Below, piece after piece: positions 45,885 to 58,034 of a stretch of 64,000 bases of DNA (positions are counted from its first letter, which is position 1; every line of letters begins with the position of its first letter). This stretch comes from Pandoraea sputorum (GTDB taxonomy: Bacteria > Pseudomonadota > Gammaproteobacteria > Burkholderiales > Burkholderiaceae): positions 3,968,001 through 4,032,000 of the forward strand of contig NZ_CP010431.2 in the NCBI RefSeq assembly GCF_000814845.2, given 5' to 3'. The position numbers and the translations under genes were made by a program. Under the pieces are notes generated by a model, which saw nothing but the letters and a program-made list of their open reading frames with translations, was not told the origin of the DNA and did no database searches.

Positions 45885-48800
45885 TCAGTCGAAGCGTCGG
45901 TTGAACAGCACATCGAAACCGGACAGCGAACCGGTGCGCAGCGCCAGTTGCCAGCGGCGCGACACCTGCCACGTGATTTTCACGATACTCGCGGCGCTTG
46001 TCAGACTTTGTTCGTATCCCAACGAGAAGTTGTCCGAGATCGCCTTGCCGAGCTTGACCACCTGCTCATCATCGGCCAAACCGGAATCGCTGGTGCCGAT
46101 GCTGAATTCGTCGATCCCCAGATCCTTGATGATGCGCTTACCGCCCGAGGCACCGAGCAGTGCAGTGGCTGCACCCGCCATCGCCTGACGCTGGCCGAGA
46201 CCCGCACCATCCGGGCCATGTCCGAACATCAGCCACGACAGCTTCTCTTCATCGGACACGTTCGGCTCGGAGACGAGCGTCACACGCGGCTGACGCACCG
46301 TGCCCGTGACCAGCACCCCGGCGGCCACCTCCTGATTGCGACGCATGGCCTGAATGTAGATGTTCGGGTTGCCCAGCGGGCCGACGAAGTTGATTTCCCC
46401 ACGCTCGATGGCGAGCTTGCGGTCAAACGCTTCGTACGTGCCCTCCGCCACCGTGATCGTGCCCGTGCCGCGCATCGGTGTGAGCGGATCGCTTTGCACG
46501 CGCATACTGCCGCGCAGCAGCAGATCGGCCCCCGCCCCAATGAAGCGGAAATCGCGTCCCAGATTCACTTCGACGTTGATGTGCGGCGAGAACTGACTGG
46601 TCGGCTTCTCGCTGATGCGCGCCGCTTCCTCCTTCGGATCGAGCGGCTTAGCCCGTGCCTGAGCGCCGCCGCGCACCACCACGACGTCGTCGCCCAGCTT
46701 CGGCGCGGTCGTGGGCGGCAACGCGAAGCGCGCGCGGTCCACAGTGAAACTACCGTTCACGGCGATCGCTTCACCGCTGCCCGTGGCCTTGGCCTCGCCC
46801 GTGAGCGACAACTGACGGTCAGGTGCGGCGAACAACTGCAACTTGTCTGCGGCAAGCGTGATGGCGAGCGTCGGCTCCGGCGTGTCGAGACGAATATTGC
46901 CCGTCGCACGCGCCGTGCCGCCGCCACCGCCGGTCACAACCACGTCGCGCAGCACGATCTCGGTCGGCGTGAGCGCGATGCGCATCTTGCCGTCCTTCAC
47001 CCTGACGCCCGTGTCGAACATCTGCACCGAAAGGTCGTCGGCCGTCAGCTCCCCGGTCGGACGCGGCTTCGCCACCGTGCCCGCCAGTGCCACCTGCAAG
47101 TTGGCGCGCCCCCTGAAGGCGAACTGTGCCCCGGCGAGGGCTTCGAACTTGGAGAGGTTCGGAATCGAGACGGCGATGCGACCGGTGAGCGGCGCATCGT
47201 CGGGCACTTCCGGAATGCCACCCTGCACGCGCAACCCGGTTTGTACGTCGGCGTCGACCGTCCCTACCAGCGAGGACACCGCTTTGAGCGTGGTGCGCGC
47301 CGTCTGGCCAGACAGGTCGATACGCGTGCGCAACTCCGAGATGCCTAGCGGCACGCGTGCGCCCACGCCGCCTTTCTCTGCACTCAGGCCGGGAATACCG
47401 GTCACCGTCACCTTGACGTGATCGTTCACGCCACCGCGACGCAGCGTGACGTCACCACTACGACGCACGACTTCCACGAAGCCGTCCGCGCGCTGACCGG
47501 CGCTCACATTCCACTTGCCGTCGAGCACGAGGTCGCTGGCAATCGACGACACCTCGCCAGTGAATGTTTGTACGACACGCAGCACCTGCGCGACGTCAAG
47601 CGTGTCGATCGTGCCAGCCGTCTTCAGTTGGCCGCCACCGTAATCGAAGTTCGCAAGCGAGAGCGAACCGGCCCCCGTCACGAGTTTCGCTGCCCCCAGA
47701 TGCACGCGCTGCGCGCTCGCTTCGATCTGCCAGGGCGACGCGAGCGTCAGCTTCGGCACGCCGCGATTTTCGAGCGTCTGGATCGTACCCTTCCAACCCG
47801 GCTTGCCGCCTGCGTTGGTTACTGCACCCGATGCGTCGAGATTCATGTCGAGCGGTGCTTCGCGCAACTTGCCCGCAGCCTTCAGATGCAGGGTGTGTGC
47901 GCCACGCGTGCCCGCCAACGCCAGCGACAGTTTGTCGAGTCGTGCGACGTTGCTGGCGAAACCCTGCCCGTCGAGCGTGACATTCAGACGATCGCTCGCG
48001 ACGCCCGGGAAACCGCCGCTGACATCCACCTTACCGCTCAGATGCTCGAGCTTTTGCGCGCCGAACACGAGTTTGTCGGCGGCCAGTGTTGCGACAACCA
48101 CCGGACGCTCCATCGTGCCCGAGACCTGACCGTCCAGTTGCAGGCGGCCTGCCAGACCGAAGCCCAGCTTGTCGAGCGACGGTGCGTCGACATTCACTGC
48201 CATTCTGTCGCCCGGCGCACCGAAGCTGCCGCGCAGCACGACCTTGTTCCCTGCGACGAGCAGGTTCGCATCGCTCGGCAACATGCGCGTGCCCGCCAGT
48301 CTCACCGTGCCCTCACCGCTCATCGGCAAGTCGGCGTAGACACTGTCCTGCAACGCGAACTTCAGCGCCAGACCGAAATCGGGACGCAGCGCGCCCTGTG
48401 CATCGAACTGACCGGTGACACTGGCGACCGGCGTCTTCGCGCCGGGCTTTTGCGGGCCGTAGAGGTCGTACCATGCGGCGGGATCGAAACGCGTCAGTTT
48501 GATCTGCGCCTTGTAAGCGCCGGTGTCGCCGTTCTCCAGCACGCCGGTTGCCGTGACCTTGCCGTTGCCCGCATCGAGCGACAGCGCGTGAATCGTGGTG
48601 CCCTTTGCGTCGAGACCGACGTCCGCGAGCACGCGGCGAGCTGCGTCGCGCCAGTCGAGCACGATGCGCTGTCCGGTCGCGTCGAGCTTGACGTCGAGCG
48701 GGCCGCCGAGCTTCGTCGCGGGCAGCTTGCCGTGCAACGCGCGCAGGTCGAGGTCACGCATCGTGAAAGCAAAACCGCCGACGGTCGCTTCGGCATCGGC

Positions 48801-50156
48801 CGTAGTTTCGTTCGCGGCCATCGCAGCGCTTGCGGCACTGGCCACGCCTGCGGAAGACGTCGCCGGAGCAGCCGGTGCGGGCGCGCTTGCCGTCGACGCC
48901 ACCTTCTCCCGTCGCAACTCACCGCTGCCGGTCAGCACGGCCCGGCCTGCGAGTTTCAACTCGATGCCGGTCAACGCCTGACGCGTCGCATCAAGCAACA
49001 CTTGCGTGCGCAGACTCTCCACCGGCAGCCAACCGGCATCGATCGCGCCGGGTTTCGCATTGGTCACCGACACCGGCCCCAGCACGCGGAATTCCTTTGC
49101 CCCCGGTTGCGGCCGCAAGTCGGCCTGCACGGAGAGATCCGCCTGCGGCGCCCCCGATGCGAAATCGCGCGGATTGAGGTGGTCGAGCGCAATCTGCGCG
49201 CGAGAGAGCGGCACCGGACCGAACGGCGACGCCGCGATGTGCGCCGTCCCGTTCAGCTTCTCGCCGCTGGCCGTCAGGTCGACGACAAGGGCGTCGAGCG
49301 AACCGGACAAATCGGCCTTGAGCGCGACGGGAATGTCACCCGCCTTCGCCTGCAATCCGACGTTGCCGTTCAGCGCAAACGGCCGCCGCCCGTTCAGTTG
49401 CAAGCTGGCCTGCGCTTCACCATACGGTGTGCCAAGATGTTCGATCTGCAACGTGTGCTGCGTGCCATCGCTACGACCTGCGACGCGAATGTCTTCGAGC
49501 ACGAGTGCAGGCGAGTGCAGCGTGAGCTTCGCCACGCGCACGTCGTTCAGCGTCAATCCCAACGGCAGACGCAGGCTTGTCGGCATCGTCGTCGGCGTGT
49601 TCGACGGCGGGGACGGCGCGAAGGCCAGATCCACCTCCCCCGCATGGAGCTTGTCGACGGTGAAATGCAGCGGACGCAGGCTGAGATCCCAACGGCTTTC
49701 GAGTCGGCTGACCGTGATGCGGGTCGCACCGTCCACGTAGCGCATGTCGTTGAGCGTGAAGCCGTGCAACACGCTGCCGCTGCGCCATTCGCCGGAGAGC
49801 TTGCCGCCGAGCGTCGAGACGGCCGTCTGCCATAGCCAGCGGCTGCCGCGTTCGTTCGACATGGCCCACACCAGCGCGCCGATGGCGAGTACGACGATCA
49901 GCAGCAGCGCGAGGACGATGGCCGCGAGTGCGCGTCCCCAGCGTCGGCGCCGTGGCGGCGGTGGCGGTGGTGTCGAGGCATTATCTGGCGGTGGATTCCC
50001 GCTACCGTCTGCGCCTTGCGCACCGTGGCGCGTCAATGTGGGCTCCGTGGTCGTTTCGCGTCCGGCATCCGGTGCGCCGTGGCCGCGTTGACCCGCACTG
50101 CGAACATCGGTCATGGCGGTCGTCGGCATCAACGTATCGAGCAGCATCTTCATCAT
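45885..50156 (-). CDS. tamB: Translocation and assembly module subunit TamB
   Basis: TamB is a very long periplasm-spanning protein that works with TamA and takes part in outer-membrane biogenesis and phospholipid transport between membranes. The 1423-residue protein has a cytoplasmic head, an N-terminal membrane anchor (ALAAIVLALLLIVVLAIGALVW near residues 78-100), a long beta-taco of AsmA-like repeats, and the C-terminal TamB (DUF490) domain with SPHINVEVNLGRDFRF and the closing SQVSRRWQLALRTG-like and DVLFNRRFD segments. The first of several close ATGs (50156) overlaps the tamA stop by one base; the start could instead be the Met fifteen codons later. Confidence 0.95.
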   Translation of the reverse strand: MMKMLLDTLMPTTAMTDVRSAGQRGHGAPDAGRETTTEPTLTRHGAQGADGSGNPPPDNASTPPPPPPRRRRWGRALAAIVLALLLIVVLAIGALVWAMSNERGSRWLWQTAVSTLGGKLSGEWRSGSVLHGFTLNDMRYVDGATRITVSRLESRWDLSLRPLHFTVDKLHAGEVDLAFAPSPPSNTPTTMPTSLRLPLGLTLNDVRVAKLTLHSPALVLEDIRVAGRSDGTQHTLQIEHLGTPYGEAQASLQLNGRRPFALNGNVGLQAKAGDIPVALKADLSGSLDALVVDLTASGEKLNGTAHIAASPFGPVPLSRAQIALDHLNPRDFASGAPQADLSVQADLRPQPGAKEFRVLGPVSVTNAKPGAIDAGWLPVESLRTQVLLDATRQALTGIELKLAGRAVLTGSGELRREKVASTASAPAPAAPATSSAGVASAASAAMAANETTADAEATVGGFAFTMRDLDLRALHGKLPATKLGGPLDVKLDATGQRIVLDWRDAARRVLADVGLDAKGTTIHALSLDAGNGKVTATGVLENGDTGAYKAQIKLTRFDPAAWYDLYGPQKPGAKTPVASVTGQFDAQGALRPDFGLALKFALQDSVYADLPMSGEGTVRLAGTRMLPSDANLLVAGNKVVLRGSFGAPGDRMAVNVDAPSLDKLGFGLAGRLQLDGQVSGTMERPVVVATLAADKLVFGAQKLEHLSGKVDVSGGFPGVASDRLNVTLDGQGFASNVARLDKLSLALAGTRGAHTLHLKAAGKLREAPLDMNLDASGAVTNAGGKPGWKGTIQTLENRGVPKLTLASPWQIEASAQRVHLGAAKLVTGAGSLSLANFDYGGGQLKTAGTIDTLDVAQVLRVVQTFTGEVSSIASDLVLDGKWNVSAGQRADGFVEVVRRSGDVTLRRGGVNDHVKVTVTGIPGLSAEKGGVGARVPLGISELRTRIDLSGQTARTTLKAVSSLVGTVDADVQTGLRVQGGIPEVPDDAPLTGRIAVSIPNLSKFEALAGAQFAFRGRANLQVALAGTVAKPRPTGELTADDLSVQMFDTGVRVKDGKMRIALTPTEIVLRDVVVTGGGGGTARATGNIRLDTPEPTLAITLAADKLQLFAAPDRQLSLTGEAKATGSGEAIAVNGSFTVDRARFALPPTTAPKLGDDVVVVRGGAQARAKPLDPKEEAARISEKPTSQFSPHINVEVNLGRDFRFIGAGADLLLRGSMRVQSDPLTPMRGTGTITVAEGTYEAFDRKLAIERGEINFVGPLGNPNIYIQAMRRNQEVAAGVLVTGTVRQPRVTLVSEPNVSDEEKLSWLMFGHGPDGAGLGQRQAMAGAATALLGASGGKRIIKDLGIDEFSIGTSDSGLADDEQVVKLGKAISDNFSLGYEQSLTSAASIVKITWQVSRRWQLALRTGSLSGFDVLFNRRFD

Positions 50157-52015
50157 CAGAAGGCCACTCCCAGCGAGATCGACGGACGGAAGCGCCGGTC
50201 ACGCACGCCATATCCGAGATCGAGGTTCACCGGGCCGACAGGGCTGCGCCAGCGCACCCCCAAACCGACACCGTGATAGAGCGGTGTGGGATGTCGGTAG
50301 TCGTCGGTCGCCGTCCCCACGTCCCAGAACACCGCGCCGCCCCAATCGCGCGTGACCCAGCGCTGATATTCGAGACTTGCTGTCGCAAGGTACTTCGTCG
50401 GGAAGGTCGTGCCGTTCTGCTGACGACCGATACTCTGATAGGTGTAGCCGCGAATCGACGAGGTGCCCCCCGCGAAAAACAGCAGCGACGACGGAATGCG
50501 GTTGCTGTTGCCGTTCGTCAGCACTGCGCCCAGCTCCAGGCGCGCCAACACGAGATCGCGCTGTCCGACCGGGAAGTACTGGCGAATACGGCCGTATAGC
50601 CGCGCGAAACTCTGATCGGTCAGCAGGGGCTTTGCGGCGAAGCCGAGCTGCGTGTTGATGATGTTGCCCTTGCGCGGAAAGATCAGGTCGTCGACATCGC
50701 GACGGTTCCACGAAAACGCGGGCACAAGGGCCTTGTTGAGGAAACGCTCGCCACCGTCCGGACGCTCGTCCGTACGATAGAAGTCCAGCGTGTAAGCCCA
50801 GTCGTAACGCTCGCGCGAACGCGCACGCTTGATGCCGACCTGCGTCGAGCGCTGGTCAAGACCGTTCAGATACGTCCGGTCGAACGACCCGCGCAGGCTG
50901 TTGGTGTACGCGCTCTCGTCCGGTGGCATGCCGATTTCGGCGTAGCCGCCCTGCCGGTACTGTTCGAGACGCGCTTGTGAGTCGAACGTCCATGCCTTGC
51001 CGAACAAGTTGTAGTGCGAGTAGCGCCCGTTGATGCTCGCGCCCGTGTCCGTTGTGTAGCCGACACCGGTTTGCACGCGCTGCTGGGGAAATTCGCGCAC
51101 TTTCACTTCCACCGGCGCGAGTTCGGCCTTCGACGGGTCTTCCGTCACCGAGATGATCACGTTGGAAAAGTACGGCGTGGCCTGAATCTGGCGTTGCAGC
51201 TCCTGCAAGCGGTCGGCGTCGAAGGCCTCGCCCTCGGACAGCGGATTGACATTGCGGATGATCTGCTCGGGATAGCGGCGCGTGCCGGTGATCACCAGCG
51301 GCCCGAGCGTGAACGGCGGACCGCTCTCGTAGGTCGCGGCGAGCGAGGCGGCATCGTTATCGGCGTCGACCACGGCACGCGAGAACGTCATCTTGGCGGC
51401 GTGGTAGCGCTTCTGTCCCAGTTGGAACAAGGTGTCGTTCTTCGCCTTGTCCCAGTCGGACTGGCGAAAAGGTGCGTCTGCCGGTAGTTCCCAGGCGTTG
51501 CGCAACTGCTCGACGCGCTGCGGATCCTGCTCGGCAACCGGACCCGTGAACTTGAGATCGACGTCCTTGATATGGGTGCGAGGGCCAGCCTCGACCTTGA
51601 TGTCGACGTCACGCTTGCCGTTGATGGTCGCCACATCCACATGGGTGACGGGCGAGAAATAGCCTTCCGTGGACGTCAGTTCCTGCACCTGCTCACCAAT
51701 GGTGGCCACGATGTGCTCGAACTGGGCCTCGCCGATGTCGTCGCGCGAGGCGAAGCGCACCACGTCGAGGTTGTCCTTCAGGAGCTTGGCGATGTCTTTG
51801 GGCGCGTCGACACGCACCCGATAGTCGGCTTGGGCCAGACCGGGTGCGCACAGGCCGCAAGCCAGCGCCGCCAGGCTCACCAGCCGGGTGGGCAGGGAAT
51901 ACGGAAATGGACGTGCTAATGGACGTACTAATGAGCGAACAAACGGGCGTACTGAAATGCGCACGCCAAAGCGACGGCCAACGTCGTGTCCGGATTTGAT
52001 CTGCGAGACGGTCAA
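50156..52015 (-). CDS. tamA: Autotransporter assembly complex outer-membrane protein TamA
   Basis: TamA is a BamA-family (Omp85) barrel that partners TamB. From the proposed start it has 619 residues: a leader ending in LAALACGLCAPGLAQA, three POTRA domains (from DYRVRVDAPKDIAKLL to about residue 270) and a 16-stranded barrel that includes the lid-loop motif FFAGGTSSIRGYTYQ and ends in RPSISLGVAF with a terminal phenylalanine. The start is uncertain. I prefer TTG at 52015 because AAGGA lies five bases ahead and the leader then looks like a long signal peptide. The open frame reaches 52159 (GTG), and a GTG at 51964 is also possible. It overlaps tamB by one base. Confidence 0.92.
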   Translation of the reverse strand: MTVSQIKSGHDVGRRFGVRISVRPFVRSLVRPLARPFPYSLPTRLVSLAALACGLCAPGLAQADYRVRVDAPKDIAKLLKDNLDVVRFASRDDIGEAQFEHIVATIGEQVQELTSTEGYFSPVTHVDVATINGKRDVDIKVEAGPRTHIKDVDLKFTGPVAEQDPQRVEQLRNAWELPADAPFRQSDWDKAKNDTLFQLGQKRYHAAKMTFSRAVVDADNDAASLAATYESGPPFTLGPLVITGTRRYPEQIIRNVNPLSEGEAFDADRLQELQRQIQATPYFSNVIISVTEDPSKAELAPVEVKVREFPQQRVQTGVGYTTDTGASINGRYSHYNLFGKAWTFDSQARLEQYRQGGYAEIGMPPDESAYTNSLRGSFDRTYLNGLDQRSTQVGIKRARSRERYDWAYTLDFYRTDERPDGGERFLNKALVPAFSWNRRDVDDLIFPRKGNIINTQLGFAAKPLLTDQSFARLYGRIRQYFPVGQRDLVLARLELGAVLTNGNSNRIPSSLLFFAGGTSSIRGYTYQSIGRQQNGTTFPTKYLATASLEYQRWVTRDWGGAVFWDVGTATDDYRHPTPLYHGVGLGVRWRSPVGPVNLDLGYGVRDRRFRPSISLGVAF

Positions 52016-52291
52016 AACCTTCCTTGGAAATATCGCCGCCGGTGGTCCGGCGTGCCGTAAGGAGTGCTCAAACGCACGATGCCCGCCAGCATGGCACAAC
52101 GAGACACCGCGCATTGCGTATGTGACGCGTATTTGAACATATCCGGGAGTGCGGTTCACCCATAAGGGCTAAATTCGAGCAAATGGCCCAAAACGCCAAA
52201 ACACCGAACGGCGACGTGTTTGCGGTAGAATCTGCGTCGATTGGCACCGTCGCGACGGTGCCGCTTTTGCCTATTTTTCAAGCAATCGACC
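52016..52291. promoter_or_regulatory. Divergent tamA / DUF3460 intergenic region
   Basis: These 276 bases separate tamA from the small DUF3460 gene. They should hold both promoters. The stretch from 52135 to 52280 is AT-richer. If the alternative GTG at 52159 were used, much of this would code for a longer tamA leader. I see no clear operator. Confidence 0.3.
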
Positions 52292-52474
52292 ATGTACGAG
52301 TCCGACATTACCCAATTCATCAAGCAACTCAAGACCGAGAAGCCGACGCTGGAAGCGGAGCAACGCAAGGGTCGCTCGCTGCTCTGGGACAAGCAACCGA
52401 TTGATATGGACGAGCGCAGCCGCGCCCAGCAATCGCGTGTAGCCCAGCAGCCGTACGTCTACCAAAGCGAGTAA
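52292..52474 (+). CDS. DUF3460 family protein
   Basis: This 60-residue protein begins MYESDITQFIKQLKTEKP and contains the conserved LEAEQRKGRSLLWDKQPID typical of DUF3460, a small soluble family restricted mainly to Betaproteobacteria. It is predicted to be cytoplasmic and helical at its N-terminus. Function is unknown. The ATG at 52292 gives the conserved length. It is immediately upstream of scpA with a 26-base gap, an arrangement that suggests co-transcription. Confidence 0.85.
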   Translation: MYESDITQFIKQLKTEKPTLEAEQRKGRSLLWDKQPIDMDERSRAQQSRVAQQPYVYQSE

Positions 52475-52500
52475 ATCGCCGTTCTCCGGCGAGTTCCGCA

Positions 52501-54460
<1,960 letters not shown>

Positions 54461-54612
54461 GCGCCGGGCCCGCCGCGCACGGTGCAACGACCGGCGCGAA
54501 CGGCTCCAGGCGCAAGCCGTGCGCGTGTCGGCGCTTCGCCGATTCCGCGCGCACATTCTTCGTCGCGCAGTGTGCGCGGCATCGCAACACATCGCAACAC
54601 AAGAGGCACGCC

Positions 54613-55035
54613 ATGTACCGCACCATGCTCAAGTCGAAGATCCACCGCGCCACCGTAACGCATTGCGAATTGCATTACGAAGGCTCGTGCGCGATCGACG
54701 AGAACCTGCTCGAAGCCTCGGGCCTTGTCGAAAATGAGCAAATCGACATCTTCAACGTCAACAACGGTGAACGTTTCACGACCTACGCCATTCGCGGCGA
54801 GCGCGGCAGCGGCATGATCTCGCTCAACGGCGCGGCCGCACGTCGCGCGCAGCTTGGCGACATCGTGATCATCGTGTCGTACGCACAAGTCGAGGAAAAG
54901 GAAGTGCTGGCAGGCTTCAAGCCCAAGCTGGTGTTCGTCGACGAGAAGAACGTGCAAAAGGGCGAGCGCGATCACGTTCCGCTGCAAGCGTGGGAAGAAA
55001 CCCGCGCCTTCGAAGCCGCTGAGGCTGCGAAGTAA
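54613..55035 (+). CDS. panD: Aspartate 1-decarboxylase
   Basis: PanD makes beta-alanine from aspartate using a pyruvoyl group formed by self-cleavage. The 140-residue precursor begins [16 protein letters not shown] and has the cleavage site Gly24-Ser25 in YEGSCAID, followed by conserved ERFTTYAI and [12 protein letters not shown]. The tail after residue 120 ([15 protein letters not shown]...) makes it somewhat longer than E. coli PanD (126 residues). AAGAGG precedes the ATG at 54613. It follows panC by about 150 bases and ends in a strong terminator. Confidence 0.96.
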   Translation: MYRTMLKSKIHRATVTHCELHYEGSCAIDENLLEASGLVENEQIDIFNVNNGERFTTYAIRGERGSGMISLNGAAARRAQLGDIVIIVSYAQVEEKEVLAGFKPKLVFVDEKNVQKGERDHVPLQAWEETRAFEAAEAAK

Positions 55036-55065
55036 GGCGACGCGCCGGACACTGGCGCAGCCAAA

Positions 55066-55095
55066 AGAAAAAGGGACCTGCGGGTCCCTTTTTTT
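55066..55095. terminator. Rho-independent terminator after panD
   Basis: AAAAAGGGACC pairs with GGTCCCTTTTT around a TGCG loop, followed by a T run. The A run on the left allows it also to stop the convergent ParA-type gene. Confidence 0.92.
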
Positions 55096-55139
55096 GTCTC
55101 TGCACGCGCTGTACGTGCTGCACGATCACGCAGACTTCG

Positions 55140-55763
55140 TCACTTCGCCACGAACTCGGTGATGCCGTCCCACTGCGGCAGGTCGCGCTCGACGCGTCCT
55201 GGTGCCACATCCCACAACGTCAGCCCATGCGCGGCGAGTTGCACGTAGTTCTGCGTGTTGCGAAGCATGCCGAGCACCGGCAGGCCCGCCTCCTCGCAGT
55301 AGCGCGAGAGCTGATCGGCCGCCCGGGTGCGGGCGTCCACTCGCATCCCGACCACACCGATGCGCACGTCGCCCTGACGCACTGCCTTTTCTTCGCCCAG
55401 CTTCTGAAGAAAATCGCGCGTGGCGAGAATATCGAAGATCGACGGCTGCAGCGGCACCAGAATGTGATCCGCGAGCTTGAGGATCGAGTCGAGACGCTTG
55501 CCATGCAAACCCGCAGGCGTGTCGAGCACGGCATGCGTGGTGCCCTTAGGCGGACGTGCCACCTCGTTGTGGTCGACATCCCAGGTGGCGATCGGACGCA
55601 GCGCCGGTGGACGCAGCCCCAACCAGGCGCGCGAGGACTGCTGACGATCCGTGTCGCCCAGCATGACGGCTTGGCCCTGCGCGGCGAGATAGCCCGCCAG
55701 ATTCGTCGCCAGCGTGCTCTTGCCCACGCCACCCTTTGGATTCGCCACCACAATCACCGGCAT
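55140..55763 (-). CDS. Orphan ParA-family ATPase
   Basis: The 207-residue protein is a small ParA/MinD-type P-loop ATPase. It begins MPVIVVANPKGGVGKST (deviant Walker A), with Walker A' LGDTDRQQSS and the DTPAG box in VLDTPAGLHG, then PLQPSIFDILATRDFL. It has no DNA-binding N-terminal domain and no ParB gene beside it. Short orphan ParAs of this kind position cellular cargo such as chemoreceptor arrays, storage granules or cellulose machinery, or are plasmid-partition relatives; the cargo here is not evident. The ATG at 55763 matches the conserved start. It converges with panD and lies downstream of cobQ on the same strand. Confidence 0.82.
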   Translation of the reverse strand: MPVIVVANPKGGVGKSTLATNLAGYLAAQGQAVMLGDTDRQQSSRAWLGLRPPALRPIATWDVDHNEVARPPKGTTHAVLDTPAGLHGKRLDSILKLADHILVPLQPSIFDILATRDFLQKLGEEKAVRQGDVRIGVVGMRVDARTRAADQLSRYCEEAGLPVLGMLRNTQNYVQLAAHGLTLWDVAPGRVERDLPQWDGITEFVAK

Positions 55764-55893
55764 TGCAGACTCCCCGAGGTCGATTTTCGCCAATATTACA
55801 ACGGGTCGATGACGGCCCCCCTTCCGACCGATCCCGGCAACGCCTCAGCCCGGCGTCGAGACGAAGGCAGACGCACGCGGACCCGCCTCCCCG

Positions 55894-57405
55894 CTAGCGC
55901 AGGCACGCCCACACGCGCGGCAAATCCAGATGCTCGGCAAACGCGTCGGCCAACCGGTCGAGCGACGCCTCGCGCAGCGCGTTGTAGTCCTGCGCCACCA
56001 GATCGCGTGCGCCCGCCCACGCGAGCAGCGCTTGCAGCGCATCAGGGGTGTCGAACAGACCATGCAGATACGTCCCCATGACCTGGTCGTCGACAGAGCG
56101 GGCGCCATCGGCGACAGGGTCATGTGCGTCTGCGTCCAGCCAGACCGCGGGACGCTCAAGCGCCGCCCCGCGCGTCACCCCCATATGGATCTCGTAGCCG
56201 TTCACCGGCGCGTCGCCAGCGGTGAGACGTCCGGTCACCACGCGCAGCTGCTTCTGGGCTTCCATTGTGGTTTCGATCTCCAGCCAGCCGAGGCCCGGGG
56301 TCGTGCCCGCATCGCCTTCTAACCCAAGCGGATCGTGAATCGCGGCGCCGAGCATCTGCAAGCCACCGCAGATGCCCAGCACTTTGCCGCCATAGCGTAG
56401 ATGCCGCGCGATCGCCGACTCCCAGCCTTGTGCGCGCAACCACGCAAGATCGGCGCGCACGTGCTTGCTCCCGGGCAAGATCACGAGATCGCTGGGAGGC
56501 CACGCCTCCCCCGCACCGACATAACGGAAATCGACTTGCGGATGCGCACGCAAGGCGTCGAAATCGGTGTGATTGCTGATGCGCGGCAAGGCGGGCACGG
56601 TGACGCGCAGACGTGTCTCGCCGCTCGCGGCCTTGTGACGCTCGCCGGGCAGCATGTCCTCGCCGTCGAGATGCAGCCCGTGCAAGTAAGGCAACACGCC
56701 CAGCACGGGGATGCCCGTCTTCGTCTCCAGCCATTCCAGCCCGCCCGTGAGCAGCGACGGATCGCCGCGAAAGCGATTGATGACGAAGCCCTTGATACGC
56801 ACACGTTCGCTGTCCGACAGACACGCCAGCGTGCCGATCAATTGCGCGAAAACCCCTCCCCGGTCGATGTCGGCGACGAGCAGCACCGGGGCGTCGACCG
56901 CCTCGGCGAAGCCCATGTTTGCGATGTCGCGCGAGCGCAGGTTCACCTCGGCCGGGCTGCCCGCGCCCTCGACCAGCACCGCGTCGTACCTCGTGCGCAG
57001 ACGCTCGTACGCGGCCAGCACCGCCGCCATCGCGCGCGGCTTGTACTCGTGATACGCACGCGCATCGAGATCGGCCACGACCTTGCCGCCGATGATGACC
57101 TGTGCGCCCCGGTCGCTGCTCGGCTTGAGCAGCACGGGATTGAAGTCGGTATGCGGGGCGATGCCTGCCGCTTGCGCCTGCAACGCTTGTGCGCGCCCGA
57201 TCTCGCCGCCGTCTGCCGTCACGGCACTGTTGAGCGCCATGTTCTGCGGCTTGAAGGGGGCGACGCGCACGCCCTCGCGCAACAGCAGACGACAAAGACC
57301 GGCAACGACCGTGCTCTTGCCAGCATCCGACGACGTCCCCTGAATCATCAGGGTGCCACGACGCGGGTTGGCGGGCGCTTCGAAATTGACAGGGATTTCA
57401 CTCAT
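55894..57405 (-). CDS. cobQ: Cobyric acid synthase
   Basis: CobQ (CbiP) amidates adenosylcobyrinic acid a,c-diamide at four side chains using glutamine. The 503-residue protein has an N-terminal dethiobiotin-synthetase-like ATPase domain with [17 protein letters not shown] and [14 protein letters not shown], and a C-terminal class I glutaminase domain with the nucleophile in [10 protein letters not shown] and the later GYEIHMG region. I chose the ATG at 57405 ([17 protein letters not shown]) over an upstream frame to 57537 that overlaps the divergent cobU. Only 40 bases separate the two starts. Confidence 0.95.
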   Translation of the reverse strand: MSEIPVNFEAPANPRRGTLMIQGTSSDAGKSTVVAGLCRLLLREGVRVAPFKPQNMALNSAVTADGGEIGRAQALQAQAAGIAPHTDFNPVLLKPSSDRGAQVIIGGKVVADLDARAYHEYKPRAMAAVLAAYERLRTRYDAVLVEGAGSPAEVNLRSRDIANMGFAEAVDAPVLLVADIDRGGVFAQLIGTLACLSDSERVRIKGFVINRFRGDPSLLTGGLEWLETKTGIPVLGVLPYLHGLHLDGEDMLPGERHKAASGETRLRVTVPALPRISNHTDFDALRAHPQVDFRYVGAGEAWPPSDLVILPGSKHVRADLAWLRAQGWESAIARHLRYGGKVLGICGGLQMLGAAIHDPLGLEGDAGTTPGLGWLEIETTMEAQKQLRVVTGRLTAGDAPVNGYEIHMGVTRGAALERPAVWLDADAHDPVADGARSVDDQVMGTYLHGLFDTPDALQALLAWAGARDLVAQDYNALREASLDRLADAFAEHLDLPRVWACLR

Positions 57406-57445
57406 GACGCGGATTATCGCATCGGGCGCTCGTACAATATCCGCC

Positions 57446-58012
57446 ATGACCGACCTCGTTCCGAACTCCCCCGATCTCACCTTCATCCTCGGCGGTGCGC
57501 GCTCCGGCAAGAGTGCATTTGCCGAACGCCTTGCCACGCAGAGCGGCCTGCCCGTGACCTATGTCGCGACGGCCGCCGTGACCGGCGAGCCCGAGATGGA
57601 AGCACGCATTGCGCATCACCGGGCGAGCCGTCCGGGGCATTGGGAGACGGTGGAGGCCGGACGCGAACTGGCGCGCACGCTGAGGGAAGTCGCAAGGGAC
57701 GGCCATTGTGTGCTCGTCGACTGTCTGCCGCTGTGGCTGGCCGGCTGGCTATGCCCGCCGGACGATCATCCCGACGGACCGGCGACGCAGGCGCAGTGGC
57801 AGAGCGTCGTCGACACGCTCGCACAGACGCTGCTGTCGCTGCCCGGCAAGATCATCGTCGTCAGCAATGAAATCGGTCTGGGCGTGATCCCGATGGGTGC
57901 GCTCACGCGGCGTTATGTCGATGAGCTCGGACGTCTCAACCAGCGTGTCGCTGCGCTGGCACCGCACGTGCGTTTCGTCGTCGCCGGGCTGCCGATGGCC
58001 GTCAAGGGATAA
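57446..58012 (+). CDS. cobU: Bifunctional adenosylcobinamide kinase / guanylyltransferase
   Basis: CobU (CobP) phosphorylates adenosylcobinamide and attaches GMP, activating it for lower-ligand addition by CobS. The 188-residue protein has P-loop [12 protein letters not shown] near residue 16, the histidine-bearing [23 protein letters not shown] and [11 protein letters not shown], all family motifs. It heads the plus-strand cobU-cbiB-decarboxylase group and is divergent from cobQ. Confidence 0.95.
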   Translation: MTDLVPNSPDLTFILGGARSGKSAFAERLATQSGLPVTYVATAAVTGEPEMEARIAHHRASRPGHWETVEAGRELARTLREVARDGHCVLVDCLPLWLAGWLCPPDDHPDGPATQAQWQSVVDTLAQTLLSLPGKIIVVSNEIGLGVIPMGALTRRYVDELGRLNQRVAALAPHVRFVVAGLPMAVKG

Positions 58013-58034
58013 GAGAAAAAGGAGTCACTCGCCG

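Noticed and set aside
45831..49835. Two long plus-strand frames opposite tamB
   Set aside because: Both are antisense to the continuous 1423-codon tamB frame, whose membrane anchor and C-terminal TamB domain are recognisable.
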